41,108 bases of DNA from Devosia sp. Root635 (GCF_001427605.1 NZ_LMGZ01000018.1:320964-362071), one strand, 5' to 3'; shown: positions 1 through 11,802, numbered from the stretch's first letter. Notes: generated by a model from the sequence alone, not told the origin. A program made the numbers and translations.

Positions 1-1
1 C

Positions 2-157
2 AACCTGCAGGAGCACTCCGTGGTCCTGATCCGTGGCGGCCGCGTTCGCGACCTTCCGGGCGTTCGCTACCACGTGCTCCGCGGCGTTCTCGACACGCAG
101 AGCGTCAAGGACCGCAAGCAGCGCCGGTCGAAGTACGGCGCGAAGCGTCCGAAGTAA
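2..157 (+). CDS. rpsL: 30S ribosomal protein S12 (uS12), 3' part only
   Basis: The last 51 codons of S12, cut by the left edge of the window; full-length S12 is about 123 residues. S12 lies at the decoding centre of the 30S subunit. The visible part holds the conserved loop [13 protein letters not shown] and the basic tail [15 protein letters not shown]. The residue matching E. coli Lys88 (the lysine of RVKDLPG) is Arg here (codon CGC, 47-49), and the next residue, Asp (50-52), is the one RimO methylthiolates. The TAA stop overlaps the Shine-Dalgarno of rpsG (AAGGAG at 156-161), so this is the first visible gene of the str operon. Confidence 0.97.
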   Translation, partial: NLQEHSVVLIRGGRVRDLPGVRYHVLRGVLDTQSVKDRKQRRSKYGAKRPK

Positions 158-640
<483 letters not shown>

Positions 641-652
641 TAGGAGCGCCCC

Positions 653-2743
653 ATGGCACGCGAATATCCGATCAATCTCTATCGCAACTTCGGCATCATG
701 GCTCACATCGATGCTGGCAAGACGACCACGACCGAACGCATCCTCTACTACACCGGCAAGTCCCACAAGATCGGCGAAGTCCATGACGGCGCCGCGACCA
801 TGGACTGGATGGAGCAGGAACAGGAACGCGGCATCACCATCACGTCCGCTGCCACTACGACCTTCTGGAAGGATCGCAATGGCACCATGCACCGCTTCAA
901 CATCATCGACACCCCCGGCCACGTCGACTTCACCATCGAAGTCGAACGTTCGCTGCGCGTGCTCGACGGTGCGGTTGCCCTGCTGGACGCCAATGCCGGT
1001 GTCGAGCCCCAGACCGAAACCGTCTGGCGCCAGGCCGACAAGTACGAAGTTCCCCGTCTCATCTTCGTCAACAAGATGGACAAGATCGGCGCCGATTTCT
1101 ATCGCTGCGTCGAGATGATCGGTACGCGCCTCGGCGCCAAGGCCGTTCCCGTCCAGTTGCCGATCGGTGCCGAGAGCGAGTTCAAGGGCGTCGTCGACCT
1201 GATCGAGATGAATGCCCTGGTCTGGCGCAATGAAGAACTGGGCGCCCAGTGGGACGTTGTCGAAATTCCGGAAGACCTCAAGGACAAGGCCGCGAAGTAT
1301 CGCGAGCAGATGATCGAGGCTGCCGTCGAACTCGATGACGATGCGATGGAAGCGTATCTGAACGGCGACATGCCGAACAACGACACCATCCGTCGCCTGC
1401 TGCGCCGCGGCACGATCGACACCAAGTTCTTCCTGGTGTTCGCCGGCTCGGCCTTCAAGAACAAGGGCGTGCAGCCCCTGCTCAACGGCGTTATCGACTT
1501 CCTGCCGTCGCCCGGCGACGTTCCGGCAATCCAGGGCATCGATGCCCGTACGGAAGAGCCGATCGAGCGTCATGCCGACGACAACGAGCCGCTGGCCATG
1601 CTGGCCTTCAAGATCGCCAACGACCCGCATATGGGCACGCTGACCTTCTGCCGCATCTACTCGGGCAAGCTCGAGCAGGGCATGATGCTCGAGAACACCG
1701 TCAAGGAAAAGCGCGAACGCGTGGGTCGTCTGTTCCAGATGCACTCCAACAGCCGCGAGCAGATCACGGAAGCCTTTGCCGGCGACATCGTGGCTATCGT
1801 GGGCCTCAAGGATACCACCACCGGTGATACCCTGTGCCCGCAGAATGCCCAGGTCATCCTTGAACGCATGATCTTCCCCGAGCCGGTTATCGACATCTCG
1901 GTGGAACCCAAGTCCAAGGCCGACCAGGAAAAGATGGGCCTCGCGCTCAACCGCCTGGCCGCCGAAGATCCGACGTTCCGCGTCAAGACCGACGAAGAAT
2001 CCGGCCAGACCATTATTTCGGGCATGGGCGAGCTTCACCTCGACATCCTCGTCGACCGCATGCGTCGCGAGTTCAAGGTCGAGGCCAATATCGGCCAGCC
2101 GCAGGTGGCGTATCGCGAAACCATCACCAAGTCGGCCAATGTGGACTATACCCACAAGAAGCAGTCGGGCGGTTCGGGCCAGTTCGCCCGCGTCAAGCTG
2201 ACCGTGGAGCCGTCGGAAGTCGGCAAGGGTCTTGAATTCGTCAATGCCGTCGTTGGCGGCTCGGTGCCGAAGGAATATATCCCCGGCGTCGAAAAGGGCG
2301 TGAAGTCGGTCATGTCGGCCGGTCCGCTGATCGGGTTCCCGATCGTGGACGTCAAGGTGACGCTGACCGAAGGCGCCTACCATGACGTGGACTCTTCGGT
2401 TCTGGCCTTCGAAATCGCCGGTCGTGCGGGCTTCAACGAAGCTCTGCGCAAGGCGGCTCCGAAGATCCTCGAGCCGATCATGAAGGTTGAAGTTGTCACG
2501 CCCGAAGATTACATGGGCGACGTCATCGGCGACCTGAACTCGCGTCGTGGTCAGATTCACGGCACCGAAGGTCGTGGTGTCCTCCAGGTCGTGAATGCCT
2601 ATGTGCCGCTCGCGAACATGTTCGGCTACGTGAACAGCCTGCGCTCGATGAGCCAGGGCCGTGCACAGTATTCGATGACGTTCGATCACTACGAGCAGGT
2701 GCCGCAGGCGGTCGCCGACGAAGTCCAGGCCAAGTACGCCTAA
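653..2743 (+). CDS. fusA: Elongation factor G
   Basis: 696 residues, normal for EF-G, the GTPase that drives translocation of tRNA and mRNA. Visible motifs are the P-loop AHIDAGKT (residues 17-24), DTPGH (G3) and NKMD (G4), followed by domain II, the domain IV block [12 protein letters not shown] and the domain V end. It follows rpsG by 12 bp with a GGAGC Shine-Dalgarno and is followed by tuf after 54 bp. Only one EF-G frame lies in the window; nothing marks it as the mitochondrial-like or recycling-only type. Confidence 0.98.
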   Translation: MAREYPINLYRNFGIMAHIDAGKTTTTERILYYTGKSHKIGEVHDGAATMDWMEQEQERGITITSAATTTFWKDRNGTMHRFNIIDTPGHVDFTIEVERSLRVLDGAVALLDANAGVEPQTETVWRQADKYEVPRLIFVNKMDKIGADFYRCVEMIGTRLGAKAVPVQLPIGAESEFKGVVDLIEMNALVWRNEELGAQWDVVEIPEDLKDKAAKYREQMIEAAVELDDDAMEAYLNGDMPNNDTIRRLLRRGTIDTKFFLVFAGSAFKNKGVQPLLNGVIDFLPSPGDVPAIQGIDARTEEPIERHADDNEPLAMLAFKIANDPHMGTLTFCRIYSGKLEQGMMLENTVKEKRERVGRLFQMHSNSREQITEAFAGDIVAIVGLKDTTTGDTLCPQNAQVILERMIFPEPVIDISVEPKSKADQEKMGLALNRLAAEDPTFRVKTDEESGQTIISGMGELHLDILVDRMRREFKVEANIGQPQVAYRETITKSANVDYTHKKQSGGSGQFARVKLTVEPSEVGKGLEFVNAVVGGSVPKEYIPGVEKGVKSVMSAGPLIGFPIVDVKVTLTEGAYHDVDSSVLAFEIAGRAGFNEALRKAAPKILEPIMKVEVVTPEDYMGDVIGDLNSRRGQIHGTEGRGVLQVVNAYVPLANMFGYVNSLRSMSQGRAQYSMTFDHYEQVPQAVADEVQAKYA

Positions 2744-2763
2744 ACAATAAACTGAAACGCAAG

Positions 2764-2780
2764 GTTGGCCTCAGGCTAAC
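2764..2780 (+). other. Small hairpin between fusA and tuf
   Basis: GTTGGCC and GGCTAAC flank a 3-nt TCA loop: a 7-bp stem with one G-U pair, just ahead of the tuf Shine-Dalgarno (GGAG, 2788-2791). It has no T tract, so it is more likely an mRNA processing or stability element than a terminator. It is weak and could be chance. Confidence 0.3.
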
Positions 2781-2797
2781 GAATACGGAGAGAAACG

Positions 2798-3988
<1,191 letters not shown>

Positions 3989-4004
3989 GCCTTACTGAGA
4001 CATT

Positions 4005-4030
4005 CGCGGCGCGCGAAACGGCGCGCCGCG
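4005..4030 (+). other. GC-rich hairpin between tuf and rpsJ
   Basis: CGCGGCGCGC and GCGCGCCGCG form a perfect 10-bp stem around a 6-nt GAAACG loop, 16 bp after the tuf stop. Only a short TTTT (4036-4039) follows, six bases beyond the stem. It could be a partial terminator separating str from S10 transcripts, a processing site, or a 3' stabiliser of the abundant tuf mRNA. The stem is certain; its role is inferred. Confidence 0.55.
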
Positions 4031-4056
4031 ATCCATTTTCGCCAGGATTTACAAAG

Positions 4057-4365
<309 letters not shown>

Positions 4366-4411
4366 GCTAACGAGTTTTCCGCGCGTATCAAACAAAGGGT
4401 CCTCTGAAACC

Positions 4412-4465
4412 ATGACCCGGTACAGCGCCAAGAGAGAAGGTAATAACCGATGCGTTCTGGATTGA
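4412..4465 (+). other. Possible 17-codon upstream ORF overlapping the rplC start
   Basis: An ATG at 4412 opens a 17-residue frame ([17 protein letters not shown]) that ends in TGA at 4463-4465, inside rplC and out of frame with it. AAGGG (4395-4399) lies 12 bp upstream, too far for a strong start. Ribosomes translating it would cover the rplC Shine-Dalgarno, so it could affect rplC initiation. It may equally be chance. Confidence 0.15.
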
Positions 4466-5151
4466 TCGCACAGAAGCTGGGCATGACCCGCATTTTCGCC
4501 GAGGACGGCTCGCACGTCCCGGTGACGGTGCTGGGCCTGCAGAACTGCCAGGTGGTGGGCCAGCGGACCGCTGACAAGGATGGCTACGTCGCCCTGCAGC
4601 TTGGCGCTGGCCAGGCCAAGGCGAAGAACACGACCAAGGCCGAGCGCGGCCAGTTCGCCGTTGCCAAGGTCGAGCCGAAGCGCCACGTCGCGGAATTCCG
4701 CGTCGATGAAGCCAACCTCATCGAGGTCGGCGCGCAGCTTCAGGCTGACCATTTCCTCGAAGGCCAGCTGGTGGATGTCACCGGCACTTCGATCGGCAAG
4801 GGCTTTGCCGGCGGCATGAAGCGCTGGAACTTCGGCGGCCTGCGTGCAACGCACGGCGTGTCGGTTTCGCACCGCTCGATCGGTTCTACCGGTGGTCGTC
4901 AGGACCCCGGCAAGACCTTCAAGAACAAGAAGATGCCGGGCCATATGGGCGATCGTCGCATCACCACGCAGAACGTCAAGGTCGTCAAGACCGACGTGGA
5001 ACGTGGCCTGATCATGATCCAGGGTTCGGTTCCCGGCGCCAAGGGCGCCTGGATCATGATCAAGGACGCGGTGAAGAAGCCAGCCCCCAAGGGCGCTGCC
5101 TTCCCGGGCTCGTTCAAGGCCGCCGCCGAAGTCGCGGGGGAAGGTAACTAA
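4450..5151 (+). CDS. rplC: 50S ribosomal protein L3 (uL3)
   Basis: 233 residues; it begins [17 protein letters not shown]3 reaches toward the peptidyl transferase centre. The block [20 protein letters not shown] contains the Gln that PrmB methylates in E. coli. The C-terminus is about 20 residues longer than in E. coli, a low-complexity Ala/Pro/Lys tail often seen in alphaproteobacteria. GAAGG (4436-4440) supports the start. Its stop abuts the rplD ATG, so the two are translationally coupled. Confidence 0.97.
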   Translation: MRSGLIAQKLGMTRIFAEDGSHVPVTVLGLQNCQVVGQRTADKDGYVALQLGAGQAKAKNTTKAERGQFAVAKVEPKRHVAEFRVDEANLIEVGAQLQADHFLEGQLVDVTGTSIGKGFAGGMKRWNFGGLRATHGVSVSHRSIGSTGGRQDPGKTFKNKKMPGHMGDRRITTQNVKVVKTDVERGLIMIQGSVPGAKGAWIMIKDAVKKPAPKGAAFPGSFKAAAEVAGEGN

Positions 5152-5772
5152 ATGGAACTCAAGGTCACAACCCTCGACGGCAAGGCCGCTGGCTCGATCC
5201 AGCTCGCCGACGACGTCTTCGGTCTGGAAGTCCGCCAGGACATCCTGCACCGCATGGTTCGCTACCAGCAGCTCAAGGCGATGGCCGGCACGCATGACGT
5301 GAAGCATCGTTCGGAAGGCACGCGCACGGGCAAGAAGTTCGTGAAGCAGAAGGGCTCGGGCGGCGCTCGCCATGGCGATCGCAAGGCTCCGCAGTTCCGT
5401 GGTGGCGGTCGTGCATTCGGTCCGACCCCGCGCAGCCATGCCATCGACCTTCCCAAGAAGGTCCGCGCCCTGGCGCTGAAGCATGCTTTGTCGTCCAAGG
5501 CCAAGTCGGGCTCGCTGATCGTCGTCGACAGCGTGTCGCAGAAGGAAGCCAAGACCGCCGGTCTGCTGGCCACCTTCGGCAAGCTGGCCTGGACCAACGC
5601 GCTGATCATCGATGGTGCGGCGGTGGACCAGAACTTCGCTCTGTCCGCGCGCAACATCCCGCATATCGACGTGCTGCCGGTGCAGGGGATCAACGTTGTG
5701 TCGATCCTCAAGCGCGACAAGCTCGTCCTGACCAAGGCAGCGCTCGAAGCGCTGGAAGCGAGGTTCGCATGA
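5152..5772 (+). CDS. rplD: 50S ribosomal protein L4 (uL4)
   Basis: 206 residues. L4 binds 23S rRNA and its extended loop lines the exit tunnel; that loop is seen in [20 protein letters not shown]. In E. coli L4 also represses the S10 operon. It starts directly on the rplC stop, with GGGGGAAGG inside the rplC end as Shine-Dalgarno, and its final ATGA overlaps the rplW start. Confidence 0.97.
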   Translation: MELKVTTLDGKAAGSIQLADDVFGLEVRQDILHRMVRYQQLKAMAGTHDVKHRSEGTRTGKKFVKQKGSGGARHGDRKAPQFRGGGRAFGPTPRSHAIDLPKKVRALALKHALSSKAKSGSLIVVDSVSQKEAKTAGLLATFGKLAWTNALIIDGAAVDQNFALSARNIPHIDVLPVQGINVVSILKRDKLVLTKAALEALEARFA

Positions 5773-6062
5773 ACAAGCTCAGCGCTTACGACATCATCCG
5801 CAACCCCGTCGTGACTGAAAAGTCGACGATGGCGTCGGAAGCAAACCAGGTCGTTTTCGACGTGGCGATCGATGCCAACAAGACCGATATCAAGACTGCC
5901 GTCGAGCAGCTCTTCTCGGTCAAGGTCAAGGCAGTGAACACCCTGGTCCGCAAGGGCAAGGTGAAGCGCTTCCGTGGCAAGATCGGCACGCGCAACGACG
6001 TCAAGAAGGCGATCGTGACCCTCGTCGACGGCCAGTCGATCGATATTTCGACCGGCCTCTAA
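5769..6062 (+). CDS. rplW: 50S ribosomal protein L23 (uL23)
   Basis: 97 residues, normal for L23, which sits at the tunnel exit and docks trigger factor and SRP. The N-terminal block [14 protein letters not shown] and the RNA-binding hairpin [21 protein letters not shown] are clear. It overlaps rplD by 4 bp (ATGA) and is followed by rplB after 18 bp with a purine-rich AAGGGAAGAG Shine-Dalgarno. Confidence 0.97.
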   Translation: MNKLSAYDIIRNPVVTEKSTMASEANQVVFDVAIDANKTDIKTAVEQLFSVKVKAVNTLVRKGKVKRFRGKIGTRNDVKKAIVTLVDGQSIDISTGL

Positions 6063-6080
6063 GGGAAGAGACAGAACAAA

Positions 6081-6920
6081 ATGGCTCTGAAATATTACAA
6101 TCCCACCTCCGAAGGCCGCCGTCAGCTCGTGACGACCGATCGTTCGGAACTGTGGAAGGGCAAGCCGGTCAAGACCCTGACCGAAGGCCTCAGCAAGTCC
6201 GGTGGTCGCAACAATCGCGGTCGCATCACCACGTTCCATCGTGGTGGCGGTCACAAGCGCACCTATCGCCTGATCGACTTCAAGCGCGTCAAGTTCGACG
6301 TCGTCGGTACGGTCGAGCGCCTGGAATATGATCCAAACCGTACGGCCTGGATCGCCCTGGTGAAGTACGAAGACGGCGAGCTCGCCTATATCGTGGCTCC
6401 CCAGCGTCTTTCGGCCGGCGACAAGGTCATCTCGTCGATGAATGCCGTCGACGTGAAGCCGGGCAATGCGATGCCGCTGGAACGCATGCCGGTCGGTACG
6501 ATCGTCCACAATATCGAGCTGAAGCCCCGCAAGGGCGGCCAGGTCGCCCGTTCGGCTGGTGCCTATGCCCAGTATGTCGGTCGCGACCAGGGCTGGGCGA
6601 TCCTTCGCCTCAACTCGGGCGAGCAGCGCCGTGTCCACGGTTCGTGCCTCGCCACTGTCGGCGCCGTGTCGAACCAGGATCACTCCAACACCTCGCTCGG
6701 CAAGGCCGGTCGGTCCCGTTGGCTGGGCCGCAAGCCCGTCAACCGCGGCGTGACCATGAACCCGATCGATCACCCGCATGGTGGTGGTGAAGGCCGTACC
6801 TCGGGTGGCCGTCATCCGGTGACCCCGTGGGGCAAGCCGACCAAGGGTAAGAAGACCCGCAGCAACAAGGCGACGGACAAGTTCATCGTTCGCAGCCGTC
6901 ACGTGAAGAAGGGCAGGTAA
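6081..6920 (+). CDS. rplB: 50S ribosomal protein L2 (uL2)
   Basis: 279 residues. L2 is one of the most conserved 50S proteins, needed for subunit joining and close to the peptidyl transferase centre. The N-terminal block [18 protein letters not shown] and the C-terminal [13 protein letters not shown], with its invariant histidines, are intact. It is separated from rpsS by 3 bp. Confidence 0.98.
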   Translation: MALKYYNPTSEGRRQLVTTDRSELWKGKPVKTLTEGLSKSGGRNNRGRITTFHRGGGHKRTYRLIDFKRVKFDVVGTVERLEYDPNRTAWIALVKYEDGELAYIVAPQRLSAGDKVISSMNAVDVKPGNAMPLERMPVGTIVHNIELKPRKGGQVARSAGAYAQYVGRDQGWAILRLNSGEQRRVHGSCLATVGAVSNQDHSNTSLGKAGRSRWLGRKPVNRGVTMNPIDHPHGGGEGRTSGGRHPVTPWGKPTKGKKTRSNKATDKFIVRSRHVKKGR

Positions 6921-6923
6921 GCC

Positions 6924-7202
6924 ATGACCCGTTCAATCTGGAAGGGGCCGTTCGTCGACGGCTACATGCTCAAGAAGGCCGAGAAGGCCCTCGCATCCGG
7001 CCGCAGCGACGTGGTCAAGATCTGGAGCCGCCGTTCGACCATCCTGCCGCAGTTCGTCGGCATCACCTTCGGTGTTCACAACGGCCAGAAGCACGTTCCG
7101 GTCAACGTCACCGAAGACATGATCGGCCACAAGTTCGGCGAGTTCGCCCCGACCCGTACCTATTACGGTCACGCGGCCGACAAGAAGGCCAAGAGGAAGT
7201 AA
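6924..7202 (+). CDS. rpsS: 30S ribosomal protein S19 (uS19)
   Basis: 92 residues, standard. S19 is in the 30S head next to S13. Conserved blocks are [23 protein letters not shown] and [13 protein letters not shown]. The 3-bp gap from rplB and 1-bp gap to rplV place it inside the S10 operon. Confidence 0.97.
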   Translation: MTRSIWKGPFVDGYMLKKAEKALASGRSDVVKIWSRRSTILPQFVGITFGVHNGQKHVPVNVTEDMIGHKFGEFAPTRTYYGHAADKKAKRK

Positions 7203-7203
7203 G

Positions 7204-7584
7204 ATGGGCAAGCCAAAAACCCAGCGCGCGCTCAAGGACAACGAGGCCAAGGCTGTGCTGCGCATGCTGCGCATCAGCCCGCAGAAGCTCAACCTTCTGG
7301 CCCAGTTGATCCGCGGCAAGAAGGTCGAGAAGGCTCTGGCCGAACTCGAATTCAGCCACAAGCGCATTTCCGGCCAGGTCAAGAAGGTGCTCGAGAGCGC
7401 CATTGCCAATGCCGAGAACAACCATGGCCTCGACACCGACGCTCTCGTCGTTGCGGAAGCCTTTGTTGGTAATTCGCTTGTCATGAAGCGTTTCACCGCT
7501 CGTGGCCGTGGCCGTTCGTCGCGCATCGAAAAGCCGTTTGCGCATCTGACGATCATCGTCCGGCAAGTTGAGGAGGCCGCATAA
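7204..7584 (+). CDS. rplV: 50S ribosomal protein L22 (uL22)
   Basis: 126 residues. L22's long beta-hairpin lines the peptide exit tunnel and forms part of the macrolide constriction; that part is [19 protein letters not shown]. The end [13 protein letters not shown] is typical of the order. The TAA stop overlaps the rpsC start codon (TAATG at 7582-7586). Confidence 0.97.
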   Translation: MGKPKTQRALKDNEAKAVLRMLRISPQKLNLLAQLIRGKKVEKALAELEFSHKRISGQVKKVLESAIANAENNHGLDTDALVVAEAFVGNSLVMKRFTARGRGRSSRIEKPFAHLTIIVRQVEEAA

Positions 7585-8324
7585 TGGGCCAGAAGATCAA
7601 TCCAATCGGCTTCCGCCTCGGCATCAACCGCACGTGGGACAGCCGCTGGTTCGCCAACAAGGGCGAATACGGCACGCTGCTTCAGGAAGACCTGAAGATC
7701 CGCACGATGCTGCTGGAAGACCTCAAGGCCGCCGCGGTGTCCAAGATCGTCATCGAGCGTCCGCACCGCAAGTGCCGCGTGTCGATCCATACGGCCCGGC
7801 CGGGCATCGTGATCGGCAAGAAGGGCGCTGACATCGACAAGATCCGCGCCAAGGTGAAGAAGTTCACCGACAGCGAAGTGCACATCAACATCGTTGAAGT
7901 GCGCAAGCCGGAGACCGATGCGACGCTGGTTGCCCAGGGCATTGCCCAGCAGCTCGAACGCCGCGTGGCTTTCCGCCGTGCCATGAAGCGCGCCGTGCAG
8001 ACGGCGATCCGCATGGGCGCCGGCGGCATCCGCGTCAATGTTGGCGGCCGTCTCGGTGGTGCCGACATCGCGCGTACCGAATGGTACCGCGAAGGTCGCG
8101 TTCCGCTGCACACGCTGCGCGCTGATATCGACTACGGCACTGCCGAAGCCGAAACCACGTATGGCATCATCGGTATCAAGGTCTGGGTCTTCAAGGGCGA
8201 AGTCCTCGAGCACGATCCCACCGCTCATGAGCGTCGCGCCACCGAAGGCGCGGATCAGGGTGGCCAGCGCGCTGAACGCGAACCGCGCCGTGAGCGCGGC
8301 GACCGTGACCGCGAACGCGCATAA
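7584..8324 (+). CDS. rpsC: 30S ribosomal protein S3 (uS3)
   Basis: 246 residues. S3 is at the mRNA entry tunnel. The N-terminal [13 protein letters not shown], the KH-domain GXXG motif in [15 protein letters not shown] and the C-terminal [13 protein letters not shown] are recognisable. The last 30 residues form a charged Arg/Glu/Asp-rich tail ([14 protein letters not shown]) beyond the E. coli end, usual for alphaproteobacteria. One base is shared with the rplV stop. Confidence 0.97.
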   Translation: MGQKINPIGFRLGINRTWDSRWFANKGEYGTLLQEDLKIRTMLLEDLKAAAVSKIVIERPHRKCRVSIHTARPGIVIGKKGADIDKIRAKVKKFTDSEVHINIVEVRKPETDATLVAQGIAQQLERRVAFRRAMKRAVQTAIRMGAGGIRVNVGGRLGGADIARTEWYREGRVPLHTLRADIDYGTAEAETTYGIIGIKVWVFKGEVLEHDPTAHERRATEGADQGGQRAEREPRRERGDRDRERA

Positions 8325-8339
8325 GAAGGTTAGTTCATT

Positions 8340-8753
8340 ATGCTGCAACCTAAGAAGACCAAGTTCCGCAAGGCGCATAAGGGCCGCATCCATGGCGTTG
8401 CCAAGGGTGGTACGGACCTCGCTTTCGGCCAGTATGCCCTCAAGGCAACCGAACCCGAGCGCGTCACCGCTCGCCAGATCGAAGCGGCCCGCCGCGCGAT
8501 CACCCGCGAGATGAAGCGCCAGGGCCGTGTGTGGATCCGCATTTTCCCGGACGTGCCGGTTTCCAAGAAGCCGACCGAAGTGCGTATGGGTAAGGGCAAG
8601 GGCTCGGTGGAATACTGGGCGGCCCGCGTCAAGCCCGGCCGCATCGTATTCGAAATCGACGGCGTCCCCGAGGACGTTGCCAAGGAAGCCCTGCGCCTCG
8701 GCGCCATGAAGCTTCCGATCATGACGCGGGTTGTCACCCGCATTGCCGACTAA
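8340..8753 (+). CDS. rplP: 50S ribosomal protein L16 (uL16)
   Basis: 137 residues, usual length. L16 contacts A-site tRNA and organises the central region of the 50S subunit. It begins [16 protein letters not shown] and includes [16 protein letters not shown] and [11 protein letters not shown]. It follows rpsC by 15 bp and precedes rpmC by 11 bp. Confidence 0.98.
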   Translation: MLQPKKTKFRKAHKGRIHGVAKGGTDLAFGQYALKATEPERVTARQIEAARRAITREMKRQGRVWIRIFPDVPVSKKPTEVRMGKGKGSVEYWAARVKPGRIVFEIDGVPEDVAKEALRLGAMKLPIMTRVVTRIAD

Positions 8754-8764
8754 GGACAACGAGC

Positions 8765-8959
8765 ATGAAAGCCAGTGATGTGCGGGCCAAGACCGCAGAC
8801 GAACTGAAGGATCAGCTCGTCGACCTCAAGAAAGAACAGTTCAACCTGCGTTTCCAGCGCGCTACCCAGCAGTTGGAAAAGCCCGCCCAGGTCAAGAAGG
8901 TCCGCCGCGATATCGCGCGGATCAAGACGATCCTCGGCGAAAAGAACGCAGCGAAGTAA
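8765..8959 (+). CDS. rpmC: 50S ribosomal protein L29 (uL29)
   Basis: 64 residues forming two predicted helices, as in all L29 proteins. L29 lies at the tunnel exit next to L23. The diagnostic block [11 protein letters not shown] and the end [14 protein letters not shown] are present. A GGA Shine-Dalgarno lies in the 11-bp gap after rplP. Confidence 0.96.
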   Translation: MKASDVRAKTADELKDQLVDLKKEQFNLRFQRATQQLEKPAQVKKVRRDIARIKTILGEKNAAK

Positions 8960-8971
8960 GGAGCCGCGACC

Positions 8972-9229
8972 ATGCCAAAGCGCGTTTTGCAGGGGACTGT
9001 GGTCTCCGACGCCAATGATAAGACGGTCGTGGTGCGCGTCGAGCGCCGCTTCACGCATCCGGTGATGAAGAAGACCGTGCGCCGGTCCAAGAAGTACCAT
9101 GCTCACGACGAGGCCAATGTGGCCAAGGTGGGCCAGGTGGTCTGGATCGAAGAATGTGCTCCGATCTCCAAGAACAAGCGCTGGACGCTGGTTGTTGGCG
9201 CGGCCCAGCAGGAAGGCGCAACGTCATGA
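8972..9229 (+). CDS. rpsQ: 30S ribosomal protein S17 (uS17)
   Basis: 85 residues. S17 is an OB-fold primary 16S rRNA binder. It starts [12 protein letters not shown] and contains [11 protein letters not shown] and YHAHDE, all typical. An AAGGAG overlapping the rpmC stop lies 10 bp upstream. It ends in TGA that overlaps the rplN start (ATGA, 9226-9229), linking the S10 and spc gene groups without a gap. Confidence 0.97.
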   Translation: MPKRVLQGTVVSDANDKTVVVRVERRFTHPVMKKTVRRSKKYHAHDEANVAKVGQVVWIEECAPISKNKRWTLVVGAAQQEGATS

Positions 9230-9594
9230 TCCAGATGCAGTCCAATCTCGATGTCGCCGACAATTCCGGCGCCAAGCGGGTCATGTGCATCAAGGTACTG
9301 GGCGGTTCGCACCGCAAGTATGCCTCGATCGGCGACATCATCGTCGTGTCGGTCAAGGATGCCATTCCGCGCGGCCGCGTCAAGAAGGGCCAGGTCATGA
9401 AGGCCGTGGTGGTTCGCACCGCCTACGACATTCGCCGCCCCGATGGCACCGTCATCCGCTTCGACAAGAACGCCGCGGTTCTGATCAACAATCAGAAAGA
9501 GCCGATCGGCACTCGTATCTTCGGGCCGGTTCCGCGCGAGCTTCGCGCCAAGAACCACATGAAGATCATTTCGCTCGCACCCGAGGTGCTGTAA
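9226..9594 (+). CDS. rplN: 50S ribosomal protein L14 (uL14)
   Basis: 122 residues from the ATG at 9226, which overlaps the rpsQ stop by 4 bp. A longer in-frame start at 9154 would add 24 residues unlike any L14 and is not used. L14 is at the subunit interface and contacts 16S helix 14. [18 protein letters not shown] and the end [10 protein letters not shown] match the family. Its stop overlaps the rplX start (TAATG). Confidence 0.98.
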   Translation: MIQMQSNLDVADNSGAKRVMCIKVLGGSHRKYASIGDIIVVSVKDAIPRGRVKKGQVMKAVVVRTAYDIRRPDGTVIRFDKNAAVLINNQKEPIGTRIFGPVPRELRAKNHMKIISLAPEVL

Positions 9595-9905
9595 TGGCTG
9601 CCAAGATCAAGAAGGGCGATAAGGTCGTCGTCCTGGCTGGCAAGGACAAAGGCAAAACCGGCCAGGTCCTGTCGGTCATCCCGACTGAAACCAAGGCGCT
9701 TGTCCAGGGCATCAACCTGGTCCGCCGCCACACCAAGCAGACCGCGTCGACCGATGCCGGCATCTTCACCAAGGAAGCGCCGATCCACCTGTCGAACCTC
9801 GCGATCGCCGACAAGGATGGCAAGCCCAGCCGCGTCGGTTTCCAGATCAAGGACGGCGTGAAGACGCGCGTCGCCAAGTCGACCGGAGATTCGATCGATG
9901 GCTGA
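9594..9905 (+). CDS. rplX: 50S ribosomal protein L24 (uL24)
   Basis: 103 residues from the ATG that shares a base with the rplN stop. L24 initiates 50S assembly. The KOW motif is [17 protein letters not shown] (residues 7-23), followed by the family block [12 protein letters not shown]. Its 3' end overlaps the rplE start by 8 bp. A much longer frame continuing upstream is only open reading through rplN. Confidence 0.97.
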   Translation: MAAKIKKGDKVVVLAGKDKGKTGQVLSVIPTETKALVQGINLVRRHTKQTASTDAGIFTKEAPIHLSNLAIADKDGKPSRVGFQIKDGVKTRVAKSTGDSIDG

Positions 9906-10455
9906 GACAGCTTACGTTCCGCGTCTTCGTACCGAGTACGAAGGCAATATCCGCAAGGCCTTGCAGGAGCAGTTCTCCTACAAGAACGTCATGCAGTTGC
10001 CCAAGCTCGAGAAGATCGTGCTGAACATCGGGGTTGGCGAAGCGGTAAACGACACCAAGAAGGTGAAGACTGCTGCTGCCGAGCTCGAGAAGATTGCCGG
10101 CCAGAAGCCGGTCATCACCTACGCTCGCAAGTCGATCGCCGGCTTCAAGGTGCGCGAAAACATGCCGCTCGGTGTGAAGGTTACCCTTCGCTCCATCCGC
10201 ATGTACGAGTTCCTTGACCGTCTGGTGAACGTGGCGCTGCCGCGCGTTCGCGACTTCCGCGGGCTGAACCCGAACTCCTTCGACGGTCGTGGCAACTACG
10301 CCATGGGTATCAAGGAACACATCATTTTCCCCGAAATCAACTACGATCAGATCGATCAGGTTTGGGGCATGGACATCGTGATCACCACGACCGCGAAGTC
10401 CGATGATGAAGCTCGCGCGCTGCTCAAGGCATTCAACTTCCCCTTCCGCCAGTAA
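9898..10455 (+). CDS. rplE: 50S ribosomal protein L5 (uL5)
   Basis: 185 residues. L5 binds 5S rRNA and forms part of the central protuberance. [31 protein letters not shown] and the C-terminal [19 protein letters not shown] are conserved. It overlaps rplX by 8 bp and is followed after a purine-rich 30-bp gap by rpsN. Confidence 0.98.
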   Translation: MAETAYVPRLRTEYEGNIRKALQEQFSYKNVMQLPKLEKIVLNIGVGEAVNDTKKVKTAAAELEKIAGQKPVITYARKSIAGFKVRENMPLGVKVTLRSIRMYEFLDRLVNVALPRVRDFRGLNPNSFDGRGNYAMGIKEHIIFPEINYDQIDQVWGMDIVITTTAKSDDEARALLKAFNFPFRQ

Positions 10456-10485
10456 GCGGACAGGGAAGGGAAAAAGGATCAGGAC

Positions 10486-10791
10486 ATGGCAAAGACCAGC
10501 TCCATCATTAAGAACAACAAGCGCGCTGCGCTGGCCAAGCAATATGCTGCCAAGCGCGCCGCTCTCAAGAAGCAGACCAAGGACACGTCCATTCCGATGG
10601 ATGAGCGTTTCGCAGCCCAGCTCAAGCTGGCCGAGCTGCCGCGCAATTCCGCCAAGGTCCGCGTGCGCAACCGCTGCGAAGTCTCGGGTCGTCCCCGCGG
10701 CTACTATCGCAAGCTGAAGCTGAGCCGTATCGCTCTGCGTCAGCTTGGCAACCTGGGGCAGATCCCGGGTCTCGTGAAGTCGAGCTGGTAA
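10486..10791 (+). CDS. rpsN: 30S ribosomal protein S14 (uS14), zinc-free form
   Basis: 101 residues, the long form without the CXXC zinc pairs (only one Cys, in [12 protein letters not shown]). S14 is in the 30S head. It begins [13 protein letters not shown] and ends [20 protein letters not shown] lies upstream. Only this zinc-independent copy is seen in the window. Confidence 0.97.
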   Translation: MAKTSSIIKNNKRAALAKQYAAKRAALKKQTKDTSIPMDERFAAQLKLAELPRNSAKVRVRNRCEVSGRPRGYYRKLKLSRIALRQLGNLGQIPGLVKSSW

Positions 10792-10803
10792 GGAGAACCG
10801 AAG

Positions 10804-11202
10804 ATGAGCTTTTCCGATCCGATCGGCGATATGCTGACCCGCATCCGCAACGCCCAGGAGCGCCGCAAGAATTCCGTTTCGACCCCGGCCTCGACCCTGC
10901 GTGGTCGCGTGCTGGATGTGCTCCAGTCCGAGGGTTTCATCCGCGGCTACTCGGAGACCAAGTTCGAGAACGGTGCCTCCGAGTACGAAATCGAACTCAA
11001 GTACTCGGACAATGAAGGCGTTATCCGCACGATCGAGCGCGTCTCGCGCCCCGGCCGTCGCGTCTATGCCTCCGTCAAGAATATTCCGCAGGTAGCCAAC
11101 GGCCTGGGTGTTTCGATCCTCTCCACCCCCAAGGGTGTGATGGCCGACCATGAAGCCAAGGCTGCCAACGTTGGTGGCGAGGTACTCTGCCGCGTATTCT
11201 AA
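10804..11202 (+). CDS. rpsH: 30S ribosomal protein S8 (uS8)
   Basis: 132 residues. S8 binds helix 21 of 16S rRNA and in E. coli represses the spc operon. It begins [16 protein letters not shown] and ends GGEVLCRVF. An AAGGAGAA Shine-Dalgarno precedes it. The stop codon is inside a hairpin with a TTCG tetraloop, in the longest gap of the early spc region. Confidence 0.97.
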   Translation: MSFSDPIGDMLTRIRNAQERRKNSVSTPASTLRGRVLDVLQSEGFIRGYSETKFENGASEYEIELKYSDNEGVIRTIERVSRPGRRVYASVKNIPQVANGLGVSILSTPKGVMADHEAKAANVGGEVLCRVF

Positions 11203-11220
11203 GGCTTTCGAGCCTTGGAA
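11197..11220 (+). other. TTCG-tetraloop hairpin spanning the rpsH stop codon
   Basis: TTCTAAGGCT and AGCCTTGGAA pair over 10 bp (one U-G) around a TTCG loop. The TAA stop of rpsH (11200-11202) is in the left arm. There is no T tract, and rplF follows 36 bp later. It may be an mRNA processing or stability element, or a site for a regulatory ribosomal protein. The fold is visible; the role is inference. Confidence 0.5.
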
Positions 11221-11256
11221 GCCGGGGTAAGACGATTACTCAAGGATTGAACTAGA

Positions 11257-11790
11257 ATGTCACGTACTGGCAAGAAACCGGTCGCACCGGTAAGCGGCGT
11301 TACGGTCACGATCAACGGTCGTACCGTCACCGCCAAGGGCCCGAAGGGCGAATTGAGCATCGAGCTGATGGATGTCGTGAACGCGGAGCAGGGGGACGAC
11401 GGCGTTTCGATCTCTCCGGCGAACGACACCAAGTTTGCTCGCGCTGCCTGGGGCACCACCCGTGCACTGATCCAGAACATGGTCACCGGTGTTTCGACCG
11501 GCTTCGAACGGAAGCTGGCGATCCAGGGCGTCGGCTATCGCGCCGCCATGCAGGGCAAGGATATCAAGCTGTCGCTTGGTTTCAGCCACGAAGTGATCTA
11601 CGAAGCCCCCAAGGGCATCACGCTTGCCGTGCCGGCACCGACGGAAATCGTCATCAGCGGCATCGACAAGCAGCAGGTTGGCCAGGTTGCGGCAAACATT
11701 CGCGCGTGGCGCAAGCCCGAGCCCTACAAGGGCAAGGGTGTGCGGTACCTGGGCGAACAGGTCTTCCGCAAAGAAGGCAAGAAGAAGTAA
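11257..11790 (+). CDS. rplF: 50S ribosomal protein L6 (uL6)
   Basis: 177 residues, usual length. L6 is near the GTPase-associated centre. It begins MSRTGKKPV, has the two-domain repeat of the family, and carries the C-terminal signature [18 protein letters not shown] (11242-11246) lies 10 bp before the ATG. It follows rpsH after 54 bp containing the TTCG hairpin. Confidence 0.97.
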   Translation: MSRTGKKPVAPVSGVTVTINGRTVTAKGPKGELSIELMDVVNAEQGDDGVSISPANDTKFARAAWGTTRALIQNMVTGVSTGFERKLAIQGVGYRAAMQGKDIKLSLGFSHEVIYEAPKGITLAVPAPTEIVISGIDKQQVGQVAANIRAWRKPEPYKGKGVRYLGEQVFRKEGKKK

Positions 11791-11802
11791 GGAGCGCCTG
11801 CA

